A DNA stretch of 64,000 nucleotides from Streptomyces sp. SID8352 (GTDB taxonomy: Bacteria > Actinomycetota > Actinomycetes > Streptomycetales > Streptomycetaceae). The stretch is from contig NZ_WWGX01000043.1 of the NCBI RefSeq assembly GCF_009862265.1, forward strand, positions 58,276 through 122,275. Direction: 5' to 3'. Below are positions 36,184 through 45,276 of this stretch, piece after piece (position 1 is the first letter of the stretch; each line of letters begins with the position of its first letter). The notes beneath the pieces are model-generated. The model was not told the origin of the DNA. It searched no databases and was given only the letters and a program-made list of their open reading frames with translations. The position numbers and the translations under genes are program-made.

Positions 36184-36846
36184 TCATCCCGGTGAAACGA
36201 ATCCCGACTCGTAGGCGGCGATGACCGCCTGGGTGCGGTCCCGGGCCCCCAACTTGGCCAGAACCGAACTCACATGGGACTTCACCGTCTCCGCGCCGAC
36301 CACCAGCCGGGAGGCGATCTCCGCATTCGACAACCCGCGTGCCATCAGCCGCAGAACCTCACCCTCCCGCTCCGTCAGACGCGCCCGCTCCAGCCGTGCA
36401 CGGGCCGCCCGATTGCCCCCGCCCTCGCCGTACTCCGCGGCCAGTCGCCGTACCGAGGCGGGGAACAGCAGCGACTCGCCCTCCGCGACCAGCCGTACCG
36501 CGTGCACGATCTCGGTCGGCCGGGCACGCTTCAGCAGAAACCCGTCGGCCCCCGCACGCAGTGCCTCGTACACATACTCGTCGTTCTCGAAGGTCGTCAC
36601 CACAAGAATCTTCGGCGGCTCGGGAACCGTCCGCAGCAGCGCGCGGGTCGCCTCGATCCCGTCCATCAGGGGCATGCGCACATCCATGGCCACCACATCG
36701 GGTCGCTTCTGCCGCACCAGGGGAATGACCGCCGCCCCGTCCGCCGCCTCACCGACGACCTCCATGTCCGGCTGTGCCTCCAGCACCGCTCGCAGACCAG
36801 CGCGGACGAGGGGCTCGTCGTCGACGAGAAGTACGGTGACCGGCAT
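36184..36846 (-). CDS. NarL/LuxR-family response regulator
   Basis: 220 residues. Receiver domain: acidic pocket LLVDDEPLVRAG, phospho-acceptor Asp in DVVAMDVRMPLMDG, switch Thr in ILVVTTFENDEY and Lys in GFLLKRARPTE. C-terminal LuxR HTH: LTEREGEVLRLMARGLSNAEIASRLVVGAETVKSHVSSVLAKLGARDRTQAV. It follows the histidine kinase gene by 14 bases and is its cognate partner. It probably controls the divergent ABC transporter operon, whose promoter region carries a large inverted repeat. Confidence 0.95.
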   Translation of the reverse strand: MPVTVLLVDDEPLVRAGLRAVLEAQPDMEVVGEAADGAAVIPLVRQKRPDVVAMDVRMPLMDGIEATRALLRTVPEPPKILVVTTFENDEYVYEALRAGADGFLLKRARPTEIVHAVRLVAEGESLLFPASVRRLAAEYGEGGGNRAARARLERARLTEREGEVLRLMARGLSNAEIASRLVVGAETVKSHVSSVLAKLGARDRTQAVIAAYESGFVSPG

Positions 36847-36860
36847 CCGGTCAGCGTAGA

Positions 36861-38030
36861 TCAGCCGAGCGGCAGCTCCACACGGACTTGCCATTCCCCG
36901 TCCCCGTCCGGTCCTGCCAGCGTCCTCCCTCCCAGCATCGCGGCCCGCTCGCGTATGCCCCGCAACCCGCTGCCGCCCCGGCCCGAGCCCGGTCGGCCCT
37001 CGGGCAGCGGATTGCGTACCTCCAGATGGACCCGGTCGTGGTCCGCCCGCACCCGGACCCTCACGGGCACCGGACCCGCGTGCCGGAGCACATTGGTCAG
37101 TGCCTCCTGGAGGATGCGGTATCCCTCGCGGGAGACCGGCCCCGGCACCCTCGCCAGAACGCCCGTCACCTCGGCGTCGACCGAGGCCCCCGAGGCGCGG
37201 GCCGACTGGAGGAGACGGTCCGCGTCCGCGAGCGTCGGTCTCCCGGTCGCCGGCCGCTCCACCTCCCTCAGCACGGCGAGGACCCGCTCCAGATCCTCCA
37301 GCGCCGCCCGGCCCGTCTCCTCGATGGCGACCAGCGCCCGCTCGGTGAACTCCCGGCTGTTCGCCGCGCGGGCCGCGCCGGCCTGCACCACCGCGACGGT
37401 CAGCGCGTGACCGATGGAGTCGTGCAGTTCGCGCGCGATGCGATTGCGTTCGAGGAGCTGCTCGGTGCGTGCCTCCAGGGTGGTGAGCCGCTCGACCGGG
37501 GAAGGACCGAGGAGCCGGAGGGCCAGCTCGGTGATCAACCGGCCCGAACCGACGACCACCGCGCCGAGCACCACCAGCGGCAGTGGAGAGAGCAGCGCGT
37601 ACCACCCGTGATGGCCCGGGACGGGGAAGAGGGAGCCGTCGGCCCGCCCTCCGCCCCGTGCCAGGGTCAGCAGATCGACCGTGAGCAGCGGCAACTGGAC
37701 GGTGAGCAGCGCGACGAAGAAGCCGAGGAACAGCCGGATTTCCAGCCAGACGACGGTCCGTCCCCGATCGCCCCAGGTGACGGACGGCATGGCCACGATC
37801 CTTCCGTCGGCGCCGTCGGGCCGGTGACCGGTCAGCAACAACCGTGCCTGCATTCCCTCGATCATCCGGGCGGCCGGGACGAGCCCCGCCGCCGCCAGCA
37901 CCGCCACGGAGGCCAGGGCCCAGCCGTCGGCCACGTACATCCACATGGCGGGCCACACGACGGCCAGGAACAGATGCAGCCACCGCGTGTACGTCACCGC
38001 CCGGCGAAACGGGCGCAGCAAGTCGGACAT
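36861..38030 (-). CDS. sensor histidine kinase (HisKA_3/NarX type)
   Basis: 389 residues. Four membrane helices in two pairs occupy about residues 15-70 and 115-190 with little extracellular sequence, as in intramembrane-sensing kinases of the bacitracin or cell-envelope type. A coiled linker leads to the HisKA_3 box RNRIARELHDSIGHALTVAVVQ with the phospho-His. The ATPase domain has REGYRILQEALTNVLRHA (N box) and GSGLRGIRERAAMLGGR (G box). Divergent from the ABC transporter genes, so kinase, regulator and transporter form one module for sensing and expelling a membrane-active compound (inference). Confidence 0.93.
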   Translation of the reverse strand: MSDLLRPFRRAVTYTRWLHLFLAVVWPAMWMYVADGWALASVAVLAAAGLVPAARMIEGMQARLLLTGHRPDGADGRIVAMPSVTWGDRGRTVVWLEIRLFLGFFVALLTVQLPLLTVDLLTLARGGGRADGSLFPVPGHHGWYALLSPLPLVVLGAVVVGSGRLITELALRLLGPSPVERLTTLEARTEQLLERNRIARELHDSIGHALTVAVVQAGAARAANSREFTERALVAIEETGRAALEDLERVLAVLREVERPATGRPTLADADRLLQSARASGASVDAEVTGVLARVPGPVSREGYRILQEALTNVLRHAGPVPVRVRVRADHDRVHLEVRNPLPEGRPGSGRGGSGLRGIRERAAMLGGRTLAGPDGDGEWQVRVELPLG

Positions 38031-38060
38031 GGCCACATCGTTCCAGCCGCCGCCGGGGCC

Positions 38061-38108
38061 GGTCCTCCCCCGCCGGGGGGAGACGATCCCCTCCGGCGGG
38101 GGAGGACC
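38061..38108. promoter_or_regulatory. large inverted repeat in the divergent kinase/ABC promoter
   Basis: Sixteen bases at 38061-38076 (GGTCCTCCCCCGCCGG) are exactly repeated in inverse at 38093-38108. Inside, GGGGA (38077-38081) pairs with TCCCC (38087-38091). The whole 48-base element lies 30 bases from each start codon. It is a likely binding site for the adjacent response regulator on both promoters, or a leader hairpin. Confidence 0.65.
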
Positions 38109-38138
38109 CGGTCGGCCCGGGGCGGCCACGCTGAAGCC

Positions 38139-39059
38139 ATGAAAGACATCGATGTGCGGCACCTCAGCAAGGACTACGGCGGCCGACGAGCCGTCGACGA
38201 CCTCACCTTCACCGTGCGGCCCGGCCGTGTCACCGGATTCCTCGGACCCAACGGCGCGGGGAAGTCCAGCACGATGCGGCTCGTGCTGGGCCTCGACCAT
38301 CCCACCTCCGGCACCGCCACCGTCGGAGGCCGCCCCTACGCCACGCTCCGCGAGCCCCTGCGGCATGTGGGCGCCCTGCTGGACGCGGGCGCCGCGCACG
38401 GTTCCCGCACCGGACGGGACCATCTGCGTGTCCTGGCGGCGAGCAACCGCCTCTCCGTACGCCGGGTGGACGAGGTCATGGAGGAGACCGGGATCGCCCG
38501 GGTGGCCTGCCGCCGGATACGGACGTACTCGCTGGGCATGCGTCAGCGGCTGGGCATGGCCGCCGCCCTGCTCGGGGACCCGGAGGTGGTGATGCTGGAC
38601 GAGCCCTCCAACGGACTCGACCCCGAGGGCATCGTCTGGATCCGAGAACTGCTGCGCCGGCTCGCCGCCGAGGGCCGCACGGTCCTGGTCTCCAGCCACC
38701 TCATGAACGAGACCGCGTCGTTCGCCGACCATCTGGTGATCCTCGGTCGGGGCAGCCTGCTGGCCGACACACCGTTGCGGGACTTCATCGACGCACGGGT
38801 GCGCCCCAGCGTCCGTGTCCGCACCTCCGACGCACCGGCCTTGAAGGAAGTTCTCGCCCGCCATGGCCACGTTGCCGTGGAACACTCCGACGGGTACTGG
38901 ACCGTGCCCGACGCCCGAGCGGACGACATCGGCCCGGCCGTGTCGGCCGCGAGGGTGCCGATCCTCGAACTGACGTCGGACGGCGGGACCTTGGAGCAGG
39001 CGTATCTCGACCTGACTGCCGCCGAAGCAGAGTTCACCGCACGTCCACGGAAGGCCTGA
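38139..39059 (+). CDS. ABC transporter ATP-binding protein
   Basis: 306 residues. Walker A GFLGPNGAGKSSTMRLVLG, signature YSLGMRQRLGMAAALLGDP, Walker B VVMLDEPSNGLDPEG, and switch His VLVSSHLMNET. The C-terminal 80 residues (after LADTPLRDFI) follow the DrrA/CcmA-type exporter ATPases with a short regulatory domain. With the permease two bases downstream it forms an ABC-2 type exporter, probably for drug or lipid efflux, facing the two-component system gene pair. Confidence 0.95.
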   Translation: MKDIDVRHLSKDYGGRRAVDDLTFTVRPGRVTGFLGPNGAGKSSTMRLVLGLDHPTSGTATVGGRPYATLREPLRHVGALLDAGAAHGSRTGRDHLRVLAASNRLSVRRVDEVMEETGIARVACRRIRTYSLGMRQRLGMAAALLGDPEVVMLDEPSNGLDPEGIVWIRELLRRLAAEGRTVLVSSHLMNETASFADHLVILGRGSLLADTPLRDFIDARVRPSVRVRTSDAPALKEVLARHGHVAVEHSDGYWTVPDARADDIGPAVSAARVPILELTSDGGTLEQAYLDLTAAEAEFTARPRKA

Positions 39060-39061
39060 CC

Positions 39062-39787
39062 ATGGAGTTCACGCCTGTCCTCCGCTCCGAGGGGCTCAAG
39101 CTCCTCACCCTGCGCTCTCCGAGAGGAAACCTGCTGGCTCTGTTCGTCGTCACTGTCGTCTTCTCCGCCCTCGCCGCCTCCTCGGACACCTCCGCACCGG
39201 ACTTCGATCCGCTGTTCACCGCCCTGTCCGGGGTCCTGCCCGGCCAGATGGCGGCCATGGCCTTCGGGACCGTGGCCGTGTCATCCGAGTACCACGGCAA
39301 CGGCATACGGACCTCCCTGGCCGCCGTTCCCCGTCGTGGCCGTTGGCTCGGGGCGAAGCTGCTGGTCGTCGCCGCGCCGGTGCTGGCGGTGGGGCTGCTC
39401 GCGGCGCTCGCCGCCCTGCTCGTGGCCCGGTCCGTCCTCGGCCCGGCGGCGTCGACGCTCACCGTGGGGGAGCAGATACGCGGAGCCGTTGGCTGCGGCG
39501 TCTACTTCACCCTGATAGCCCTGCTCGCGGCCGGGCTCACGGTGCTGTTCCGCAGCGGCGTGGCCACGCTGTCCGTTCTGATCCCCTTCATCCTCATCGT
39601 CTCCTTCGTGGTCGGCGACGTGGTCGGCGGTGTCGTCGGATACCTGCCCGACCGAGCGGGACAGGTCGTCATCCATCAGACGTCCATGGGGGCTCCGGGT
39701 CCCTGGACGGGCCTCGCCGTGACAGCGTTGTGGGCCGCCGCGGCACTGGCCACCGGGGCGTGGAGGCTGCACCGGCGGGATGCGTGA
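39062..39787 (+). CDS. ABC-2 type transporter permease
   Basis: 241 residues with about six membrane helices: a first helix after a 15-residue cytoplasmic start, MAAMAFGTVAVSSEYHGNGIRTSLAAVPRRGRWLGAKLL (the conserved cytoplasmic ExxxxTxR-type coupling loop of ABC-2 permeases), then alternating helices. ATG at 39062, two bases after the ATPase stop. It presumably dimerises to form the export channel driven by the preceding ATPase. Confidence 0.92.
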   Translation: MEFTPVLRSEGLKLLTLRSPRGNLLALFVVTVVFSALAASSDTSAPDFDPLFTALSGVLPGQMAAMAFGTVAVSSEYHGNGIRTSLAAVPRRGRWLGAKLLVVAAPVLAVGLLAALAALLVARSVLGPAASTLTVGEQIRGAVGCGVYFTLIALLAAGLTVLFRSGVATLSVLIPFILIVSFVVGDVVGGVVGYLPDRAGQVVIHQTSMGAPGPWTGLAVTALWAAAALATGAWRLHRRDA

Positions 39788-39825
39788 CGGAGGTGGGAGG
39801 GGGCCGGGCACTGATGATCCGCCAC

Positions 39826-39848
39826 TTGTCAGTGCCGGGCGGTTTACT
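39826..39848 (+). promoter_or_regulatory. candidate DNA-damage (RecA-NDp/PafBC-type) promoter
   Basis: TTGTCAGTG followed eight bases later by a weak -10-like TTTACT matches the known actinobacterial damage-inducible promoter pattern TTGTCAGTG-N8-TAnnnT, with a mismatch in the second -10 base. The predicted transcription start falls at or next to the ATG at 39856, which would make the message leaderless. Confidence 0.5.
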
Positions 39849-39855
39849 GGAGGAC

Positions 39856-40296
39856 ATGGACATCGCGCGGCACCTCGCCCTCATCGACGAGCTGTGCTTC
39901 CGCCCCTTCCCGGCGGAACACGGCCCGGAGGGCGAGGGGGAGCGCGTGCCCGGCGGGTTCGCCGTCGTGCTGGCGAGCAGCCAGGACCTGTGTACCCGGG
40001 ATCCGGCGGAGCGCGCACCGACGGTGGGCGAGTACGAGACGCACCGGGACGCCTTGCGGGAGCACCTGGCCGGGCGATGGGGGGAGACGGACCCGTGGAA
40101 CCTGCAGACGGTCCTGCTGCGGACCGAGCGGGAGGAGATACCGGAGCCCTGGGCCGGTCTCTGCGCCCATGCCCGCATGGCCCATCTGTGGGCGGTGGAG
40201 GGCACCGGTCGCTGGGTCGCGCTGGCGGTGGCCGACCGGGATCCGGCGGACGAGGTGCGGCTGCTGGCCGTGGTCACGGAGATCGACCCGCCCTGA
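39856..40296 (+). CDS. small conserved hypothetical protein
   Basis: 146 residues beginning MDIARHLALIDELCFRPFP. A start at 39814 is possible with GGAGGGG upstream, but the promoter motif at 39826 would then lie inside the gene. No domain is recognised. It is acidic, with predicted alternating helices and strands, a PWNLQTVLLRTEREE segment and a WVALAVADRDPADEVRLLAVV strand pair. If the damage-type promoter is real, the protein belongs to the RecA-independent DNA-damage regulon; its neighbour mug, on the other strand, is a DNA repair enzyme. Confidence 0.7.
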   Translation: MDIARHLALIDELCFRPFPAEHGPEGEGERVPGGFAVVLASSQDLCTRDPAERAPTVGEYETHRDALREHLAGRWGETDPWNLQTVLLRTEREEIPEPWAGLCAHARMAHLWAVEGTGRWVALAVADRDPADEVRLLAVVTEIDPP

Positions 40297-40357
40297 CCCG
40301 GCCGGCCGGGGAGGCAGCAGAGGCGGCTGGCCGAGCGGTGCGCACGGGAGCGGAGGG

Positions 40358-40948
40358 TCAGGATGTGGCCTCTGCCGCGGCGCGCAGCCTGGCGTACTCC
40401 TCCGCCATCGTCTCGGCCGTCCAGTGGGCGTTCAGACCGCTGGGGTTGGGCAGTACCCACACCCGGGTGCCACCGATCGTCCGGTTCTGCGGGCCGATCT
40501 TGGCGTGACGGTCGTCGAAGGCCACCCGGTACGCGGTCACGCCCACCACGGCCAGCCAGCGGGGGCGCAGCCGCGTCACCCTCCGAGTCAGCGACCGGCC
40601 GCCCTCGCGGTACTCCTCGGTGGTCAGCTCGTCGGCCCGTGCGCTCGCCCGCGCCACGACATTGGTGATGCCGAGCCCGTACGACAGCAGTTCGCCCTGC
40701 TCGGAGGGTTGGAGCAGTCGGGGAGTGAATCCGGACCGGTGGAGGACCGGCCAGAAGCGGTTGCCGGGGCGGGCGAAGTGGTGGCCTGTCGCGGCGGTCA
40801 TCAGCCCGGGGTTGATGCCGCAGAAGAGCACGTGGAGGCCGTCCGCGACGACGTCCGGCACGAGACGGTCGCGGGCGGCCTCCAGTTCGGCGCGGGTGAA
40901 CCGGGTCAGAGGATAGCCCCGGGGGTGTATCCGGCGGCTTCGGGGCAC
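40358..40948 (-). CDS. mug: mismatch-specific uracil/thymine-DNA glycosylase (Mug)
   Basis: Up to 196 residues. The UDG family-2 motifs are clear: VLFCGINPGLMTAATGHHFARPGNRFWPVLHRSGF (GINPG catalytic loop with its Asn) and VLPNPSGLNAHW (second active-site loop NPSGLN). It excises uracil or thymine from G:U and G:T mismatches and some alkylated bases. The start is uncertain: a GTG at 40948 overlaps purB by 43 bases, while conserved sequence begins near a CTG at 40909 that overlaps the purB stop. Translational coupling to purB is likely either way. Confidence 0.9.
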   Translation of the reverse strand: MPRSRRIHPRGYPLTRFTRAELEAARDRLVPDVVADGLHVLFCGINPGLMTAATGHHFARPGNRFWPVLHRSGFTPRLLQPSEQGELLSYGLGITNVVARASARADELTTEEYREGGRSLTRRVTRLRPRWLAVVGVTAYRVAFDDRHAKIGPQNRTIGGTRVWVLPNPSGLNAHWTAETMAEEYARLRAAAEATS

Positions 40949-42348
40949 TGCTTGACGATCTCCTCGATCCGTCCGACGACGGTGTCGACCTGGGCGGCGG
41001 CGGCGCCGGTGAACGAGAGCTTGTCGGCCATCAGGGAGTCCAGCGCGGCGCGGTCCAGGGGGAGGCGCTCATCGGCGGCCAGCTTGTCCAGCAGTTCGTT
41101 GCGCTCGGCGCCCTGCTCCCGCATGGCGAGCGCGCAGGCGACGGCATTCTCCTTGATCGCCTCGTGTGCCACCTCGCGGCCGACACCCGCGCGCACCGCG
41201 CCCATCAGGACCTTGGTGGTGGCGAGGAAGGGAAGGTAGCGGTCCAGCTCACGGGCGACGACGGCGGGGAAGGCGCCGAACTCGTCGAGCACGGTCAGGA
41301 AGGTCTCCAGGAGACCGTCCAGGGCGAAGAAGGCGTCGGGCAGGGCGACGCGGCGCACCACGGAGCAGGAGACGTCGCCCTCGTTCCACTGGTCGCCCGC
41401 CAGCTCGCCGGTCATCGAGGCGTAGCCGCGCAGGATCACCATGAGGCCGTTGACGCGCTCGCAGGAGCGGGTGTTCATCTTGTGCGGCATCGCGGAGGAG
41501 CCGACCTGGCCGGGCTTGAAGCCCTCGGTGACCAGCTCGTGCCCGGCCATCAGCCGGATGGTCTTCGCAAGCGAGGACGGTGCCGCCGCGAGCTGCACCA
41601 GCGCGGTGACGACCTCGTAGTCCAGCGAGCGGGGGTAGACCTGGCCGACCGAGGTGAAGGCCTGGGAGAAGCCGAGGTGTGCCGCGATCCGCTGCTCCAG
41701 CTCCGCCAGCTTGCCGGCGTCGCCACCGAGCAGGTCCAGCATGTCCTGGGCGGTGCCGACGGGGCCCTTGATGCCGCGCAGCGGATAGCGGCCGAGCAGT
41801 TCCTCCACCCGGCCGTGGGCGACGAGCAGCTCGTCGGCGGCGGTGGCGAAGCGCTTGCCGAGGGTCGTGGCCTGGGCAGCCACGTTGTGCGAGCGCCCGG
41901 CCATGACCAGCTCGCCGTATTCGCCCGCCAGCTTTCCGAGTCGCGCCAGGACGGCCACGGAGCGGTCGCGGATCAGCTCGAGGGAGAGCCGGATCTGCAG
42001 CTGCTCGACGTTCTCCGTCAGGTCGCGGGAGGTCATGCCCTTGTGGACGTGCTCGTGCCCGGCGAGGTCGTTGAACTCCTCGATGCGGGCCTTCACATCG
42101 TGCCGCGTGACCTTCTCGCGCTCTGCGATGGAGGCCAGGTCGACCTGGTCGAGGACGCGCTCGTAGTCGGTGAGAGCGGCGTCGGGCACCTCGATGCCCA
42201 GGTCCTTCTGGGCCCGCAGCACGGCGAGCCAGAGCCGGCGCTCCAGCCTCACCTTCTGCTCGGGGGACCAGAGCGTGGCGAGCTCGGTGGAGGCGTAGCG
42301 TCCGGCGAGGACGTTCGGGATGCGGGGCTTGGCGGGAGCGGAAGTCAC
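40906..42348 (-). CDS. purB: adenylosuccinate lyase
   Basis: 480 residues from a GTG at 42348. Fumarase/aspartase superfamily signatures: HKGMTSRDLTENVEQLQIRL, AGRSHNVAAQATTLGKRFA, and SSAMPHKMNTRSCERVNGL (the conserved flexible loop with catalytic Ser). It catalyses two purine steps: SAICAR to AICAR and adenylosuccinate to AMP plus fumarate. Length and sequence match actinobacterial PurB. The stop overlaps the mug reading frame. Confidence 0.96.
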   Translation of the reverse strand: MTSAPAKPRIPNVLAGRYASTELATLWSPEQKVRLERRLWLAVLRAQKDLGIEVPDAALTDYERVLDQVDLASIAEREKVTRHDVKARIEEFNDLAGHEHVHKGMTSRDLTENVEQLQIRLSLELIRDRSVAVLARLGKLAGEYGELVMAGRSHNVAAQATTLGKRFATAADELLVAHGRVEELLGRYPLRGIKGPVGTAQDMLDLLGGDAGKLAELEQRIAAHLGFSQAFTSVGQVYPRSLDYEVVTALVQLAAAPSSLAKTIRLMAGHELVTEGFKPGQVGSSAMPHKMNTRSCERVNGLMVILRGYASMTGELAGDQWNEGDVSCSVVRRVALPDAFFALDGLLETFLTVLDEFGAFPAVVARELDRYLPFLATTKVLMGAVRAGVGREVAHEAIKENAVACALAMREQGAERNELLDKLAADERLPLDRAALDSLMADKLSFTGAAAAQVDTVVGRIEEIVKQCPEAAGYTPGAIL

Positions 42349-42912
42349 GGGTACGGAGTTTACCCGGCGCCCCCGGCGACGCCGAACCGTCCACCCGGTC
42401 CGGAAAGCCCAGGTCGGGCGCCTTCCGGACGAGGCTCCCCGGGGCTCGCGCGTGATGTGTGGGGGAGGACGGGCCGCAGTCCCGGCGGGGGGCCGGGGCG
42501 CGGGACTCCGCGAGGACCGGTGCCGCGGGCGTGGACGCACAGCGGGAGGGGCTCACCCGTCGGAGCGGTGCGTCGGTGGAGACGACGGCCGTGCGGCGAC
42601 GGCACCTGACGTCGGTGCCGCCTGTGCGCGCCGAGGTGGGACGGAACCGAGCGCGGTCTTCGGGCAGGGCGACGGCTCCGGTTCCGTCCGGCGGGCCGAC
42701 CCGGGACGGGGCACAGCAGGGTCCGGGGCCCGGGCCACCGCCGGGGGCGGAGCGCGGTCGATCCGGGCCGGTTTCGGCGGTGCGGCCGGGGGCGGCGTCG
42801 TGGTGCGGGCCCGTGCCCGTCGCCCACCTGCCCGGGGTCGGCCGATGGTCCGGTCGCCGGGGCCGTTGGCAGGGGTGGGGGCGCGTGCTGTTGGGTTGGG
42901 GGTGCGGTGGGA
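42349..42912. other. 564-base gap upstream of purB, no gene supported
   Basis: The purB promoter should lie at the left end. The rest contains only low-complexity Arg/Gly frames on the plus strand that continue as a shadow of the SGNH gene. No hairpin of note was seen. Confidence 0.45.
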
Positions 42913-43695
42913 TCAGGGCGCCCGGTCCTCGTAGGGCAGCAGGTCCGGGCGTTTGGGCGGGAGACCGTCGCCCGAGGAGCGGCCGGTCAGCCGTCGGCCG
43001 ATCCACGGCAGCAGGTGCTGCCGGGCGAACCGGGCGTCGGAGGTACGGCGGTCGAGCCAGCCTGGCGGCGGGGACGGGGGCATCGGGGTGTGCCATCCGT
43101 CGTCCTCCGGCGGGTAGCCGAGCGTCTGCCACACGGCCTCCGCGACCCGGCGGTGCCCCTCGGCGGTCAGATGGAGCCGGTCCACGTCCCAGAGCCGGGG
43201 GTCGGCCAGTGAGGGGGCCCCGTAGAGGTCGACGACCAGGGCGCCGTGTCGCGTGGACAGCTCGTCGATGATGGTGAAGAGGGACTCCATGCGTGGCCGG
43301 AAGCGTTCCAGCACCGGACCCCGGCGGCCGGGGCTGCGCATCAGCACCAGGTGCTCGCAGCTCGGTGCCAGCCGCTCCACGGCCTCGGTGAGGAGGTCGC
43401 GTACCCGGACCATGTCGCACTTGGGGCGCAGGGTGTCGTTCAGCCCGCCGACCAGGGTGACGACGTCGGCGCGCATCGCCGCCGCGGTGTCCACCTGCTC
43501 CTCGACGATCTGCCCGATGAGCTTGCCGCGCACCGCGAGGTTGGCGTACCGGAAGCCGGGGGCGCGGGCGGCCATCCGCGCGGCCAGGAGATCGGCCCAG
43601 CCCCGGTAGGAACCGTCGGGCAGCAGGTCCGACATGCCCTCGGTGAAGGAGTCGCCGACGGCGACCAGGCTGGTGTGGGTGGGGTTCGTCTGCAT
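42913..43695 (-). CDS. SGNH/GDSL-type hydrolase
   Basis: 260 residues. SGNH blocks: VAVGDSFTEGMSD (block I Ser), LAVRGKLIGQI (block II Gly), VVTLVGGLNDTLRP (block III GxND Asn) and DRLHLTAEGHRRVAEAV (block V Asp-x-x-His). All four catalytic/oxyanion residues are present, so it should be an active esterase or lipase of the bacterial GDSL group. No signal peptide, so probably cytoplasmic. A basic C-terminal tail of about 45 residues is family-typical in Streptomyces. ATG at 43695. Confidence 0.92.
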   Translation of the reverse strand: MQTNPTHTSLVAVGDSFTEGMSDLLPDGSYRGWADLLAARMAARAPGFRYANLAVRGKLIGQIVEEQVDTAAAMRADVVTLVGGLNDTLRPKCDMVRVRDLLTEAVERLAPSCEHLVLMRSPGRRGPVLERFRPRMESLFTIIDELSTRHGALVVDLYGAPSLADPRLWDVDRLHLTAEGHRRVAEAVWQTLGYPPEDDGWHTPMPPSPPPGWLDRRTSDARFARQHLLPWIGRRLTGRSSGDGLPPKRPDLLPYEDRAP

Positions 43696-44262
43696 CGCGT
43701 CAGCGATGGTAACCCGATGGCATACCCGCCGGTAGGTCGCCCTGGTCCGGCTCCGGTACGACTCCCTTCCGGCCCTGGTCGGGCCTGCGGGTAGCCACCC
43801 GGCGCCCGTCCCGAGGCACCGAGGCCCCGGGGTCCGGTCGGGATCGGAGCGGCGCGGGTCCGTCCTCGGGCCGGTCGCCGGTTCGATCGCGGTCCTGTCG
43901 CGATCCGCCCCCGTTTCGGTCCGGTCCGGGTCGACCGTCGGCCTCGACCGCCGTTCTTGCCTCCGGCCCGGGGGACAGGGGCCCGGCTGTCCCCTCGTCC
44001 CGTCCCTTGCACATCTGAGCCCGGCGTGAACACCCACTCGCCATCTGTTCACGGATTCCGCCAGGCAGGACGTGCGCCCCGCCGTCCCAAGAACCGTCGG
44101 CCGCCCCGGTGGGCAGCGAGCCCTGGCCGTTCCGTCTGTCCGCGTCCGGCCACGGCACGGCCACAGCTCGACCGGGCGACCGTGCACCCGCCCCGGATCC
44201 GGCGCGCCCCGAGGGGTACCGCTCCGTAGCCGGTACCCCCGCCCTCCTCCGGCTCGCCCGGG
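43696..44262. other. 567-base gap with a terminator, no gene supported
   Basis: It contains the promoter side of the SGNH gene (left) and the 3' side of the CNNM operon (right). Apart from the hairpin at 44213 nothing identifiable is present; open frames are low-complexity. Confidence 0.45.
44213..44239 (-). terminator. hairpin terminator of the CNNM/CBS operon
   Basis: GGGGTACCG and CGGTACCCC form a perfect 9-bp stem around CTCCGTAGC. It lies 24 bases beyond the stop of the second CBS-domain gene on the minus strand. Confidence 0.65.
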
Positions 44263-45276
44263 TCACACGGGGCGGCCGAACAGTTCGCGGAGCACGTCCT
44301 CCATGGTCACCAGTCCGGCCAGCCGGCCGTCCGCGCCCAGTACCGCCGCCAGATGGGTGCGGCTGCCCCGCATCGCCGTGAGGACGTCGTCCAGCGGGGT
44401 GTTCTCCCGGACCCGGGCGATGGGGCGCATGTCCTGCGGACGGAAGGGTCGATCGCGCGGTGCCGCGTCCAGGGCGTCCTTCACATGCAGGTAGCCGACG
44501 ATCCGGAGCCCGTCGTCCACCACCGGGAACCGGGAGAACCGTGTCTCCGCCGACAGCCGCTCCAGCCGCTCCGGGGTGATGCCCACCCGTGCCTGCACCA
44601 CCCGTTCCAGGGGCAGTACCACGTCGCGCACCGGGCGGCGACCCAGTTCCAGGGCGTCGTACAGTCGCTCGCGCGCACGGTCGTCGATCAGCCCGGCCTC
44701 GCCCGCGTCCTTGACGATCTCGGCCAGTTCGGCGTCCGTGAAGGTGGCCGAGACCTCGCTCTTCGCCTCGACGCGCAACAACCGGAGCAGTCCGTTGGCG
44801 AAGGAGTTCACCGTGAAGATGACCGGGCGCAGAGCCCGGGACAGGGCCACCAGGGGCGGGCCGAGGAGCAGGGCGCTGCGCACCGGTTCGGCCAGGGCGA
44901 TGTTCTTCGGCACCATCTCGCCGAACAGCATGTGCAGATAGGTCGCCAGGGTCAGCGCGATCACGAACGACACCGCGTGTCCCGCGCCCGGGGGTACGCC
45001 CGCCGCGTGGAAGACCGGTTCCAGCAGCCGTGCGATCGCCGGTTCGGCCACGATGCCGAGGACCAGGGTGCACAGGGTGATGCCGAGCTGGGCCGCCGCC
45101 AACAGCGCGGAGACGTGCTCCAGTCCCCACAGCACCCGCACGGCCCGCCGGTCGCCCTCCTCGGCGTACGGCTCGACCTGGCTGCGCCGTACGGAGATCA
45201 GGGCGAACTCGGCGCCCACGAAGAAGGCGTTGACCACGAGGGTCGCCAGTCCGATCAGCAGTTGTACGACCGTCAC
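44263..45276 (-). CDS. CNNM/HlyC-CorC family protein, second of pair
   Basis: 337 residues. The DUF21/CNNM membrane domain has about four helices with VNAFFVGAEFALISVRRS, LGITLCTLVLGIVAEPAI and MLFGEMVPKNIALAEP. Two CBS domains follow: PVRDVVLPLERVVQARVG and MRPIARVRENTPLDDVLTAMRGSRTHLAAVL ... GLVTMEDVLRELFG. No CorC_HlyC C-terminal domain, unlike its upstream partner. The family exports or senses Mg2+ (or Co2+). The GTG start overlaps the upstream stop by four bases, so the pair is co-translated and may hetero-dimerise. Confidence 0.92.
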   Translation of the reverse strand: MTVVQLLIGLATLVVNAFFVGAEFALISVRRSQVEPYAEEGDRRAVRVLWGLEHVSALLAAAQLGITLCTLVLGIVAEPAIARLLEPVFHAAGVPPGAGHAVSFVIALTLATYLHMLFGEMVPKNIALAEPVRSALLLGPPLVALSRALRPVIFTVNSFANGLLRLLRVEAKSEVSATFTDAELAEIVKDAGEAGLIDDRARERLYDALELGRRPVRDVVLPLERVVQARVGITPERLERLSAETRFSRFPVVDDGLRIVGYLHVKDALDAAPRDRPFRPQDMRPIARVRENTPLDDVLTAMRGSRTHLAAVLGADGRLAGLVTMEDVLRELFGRPV

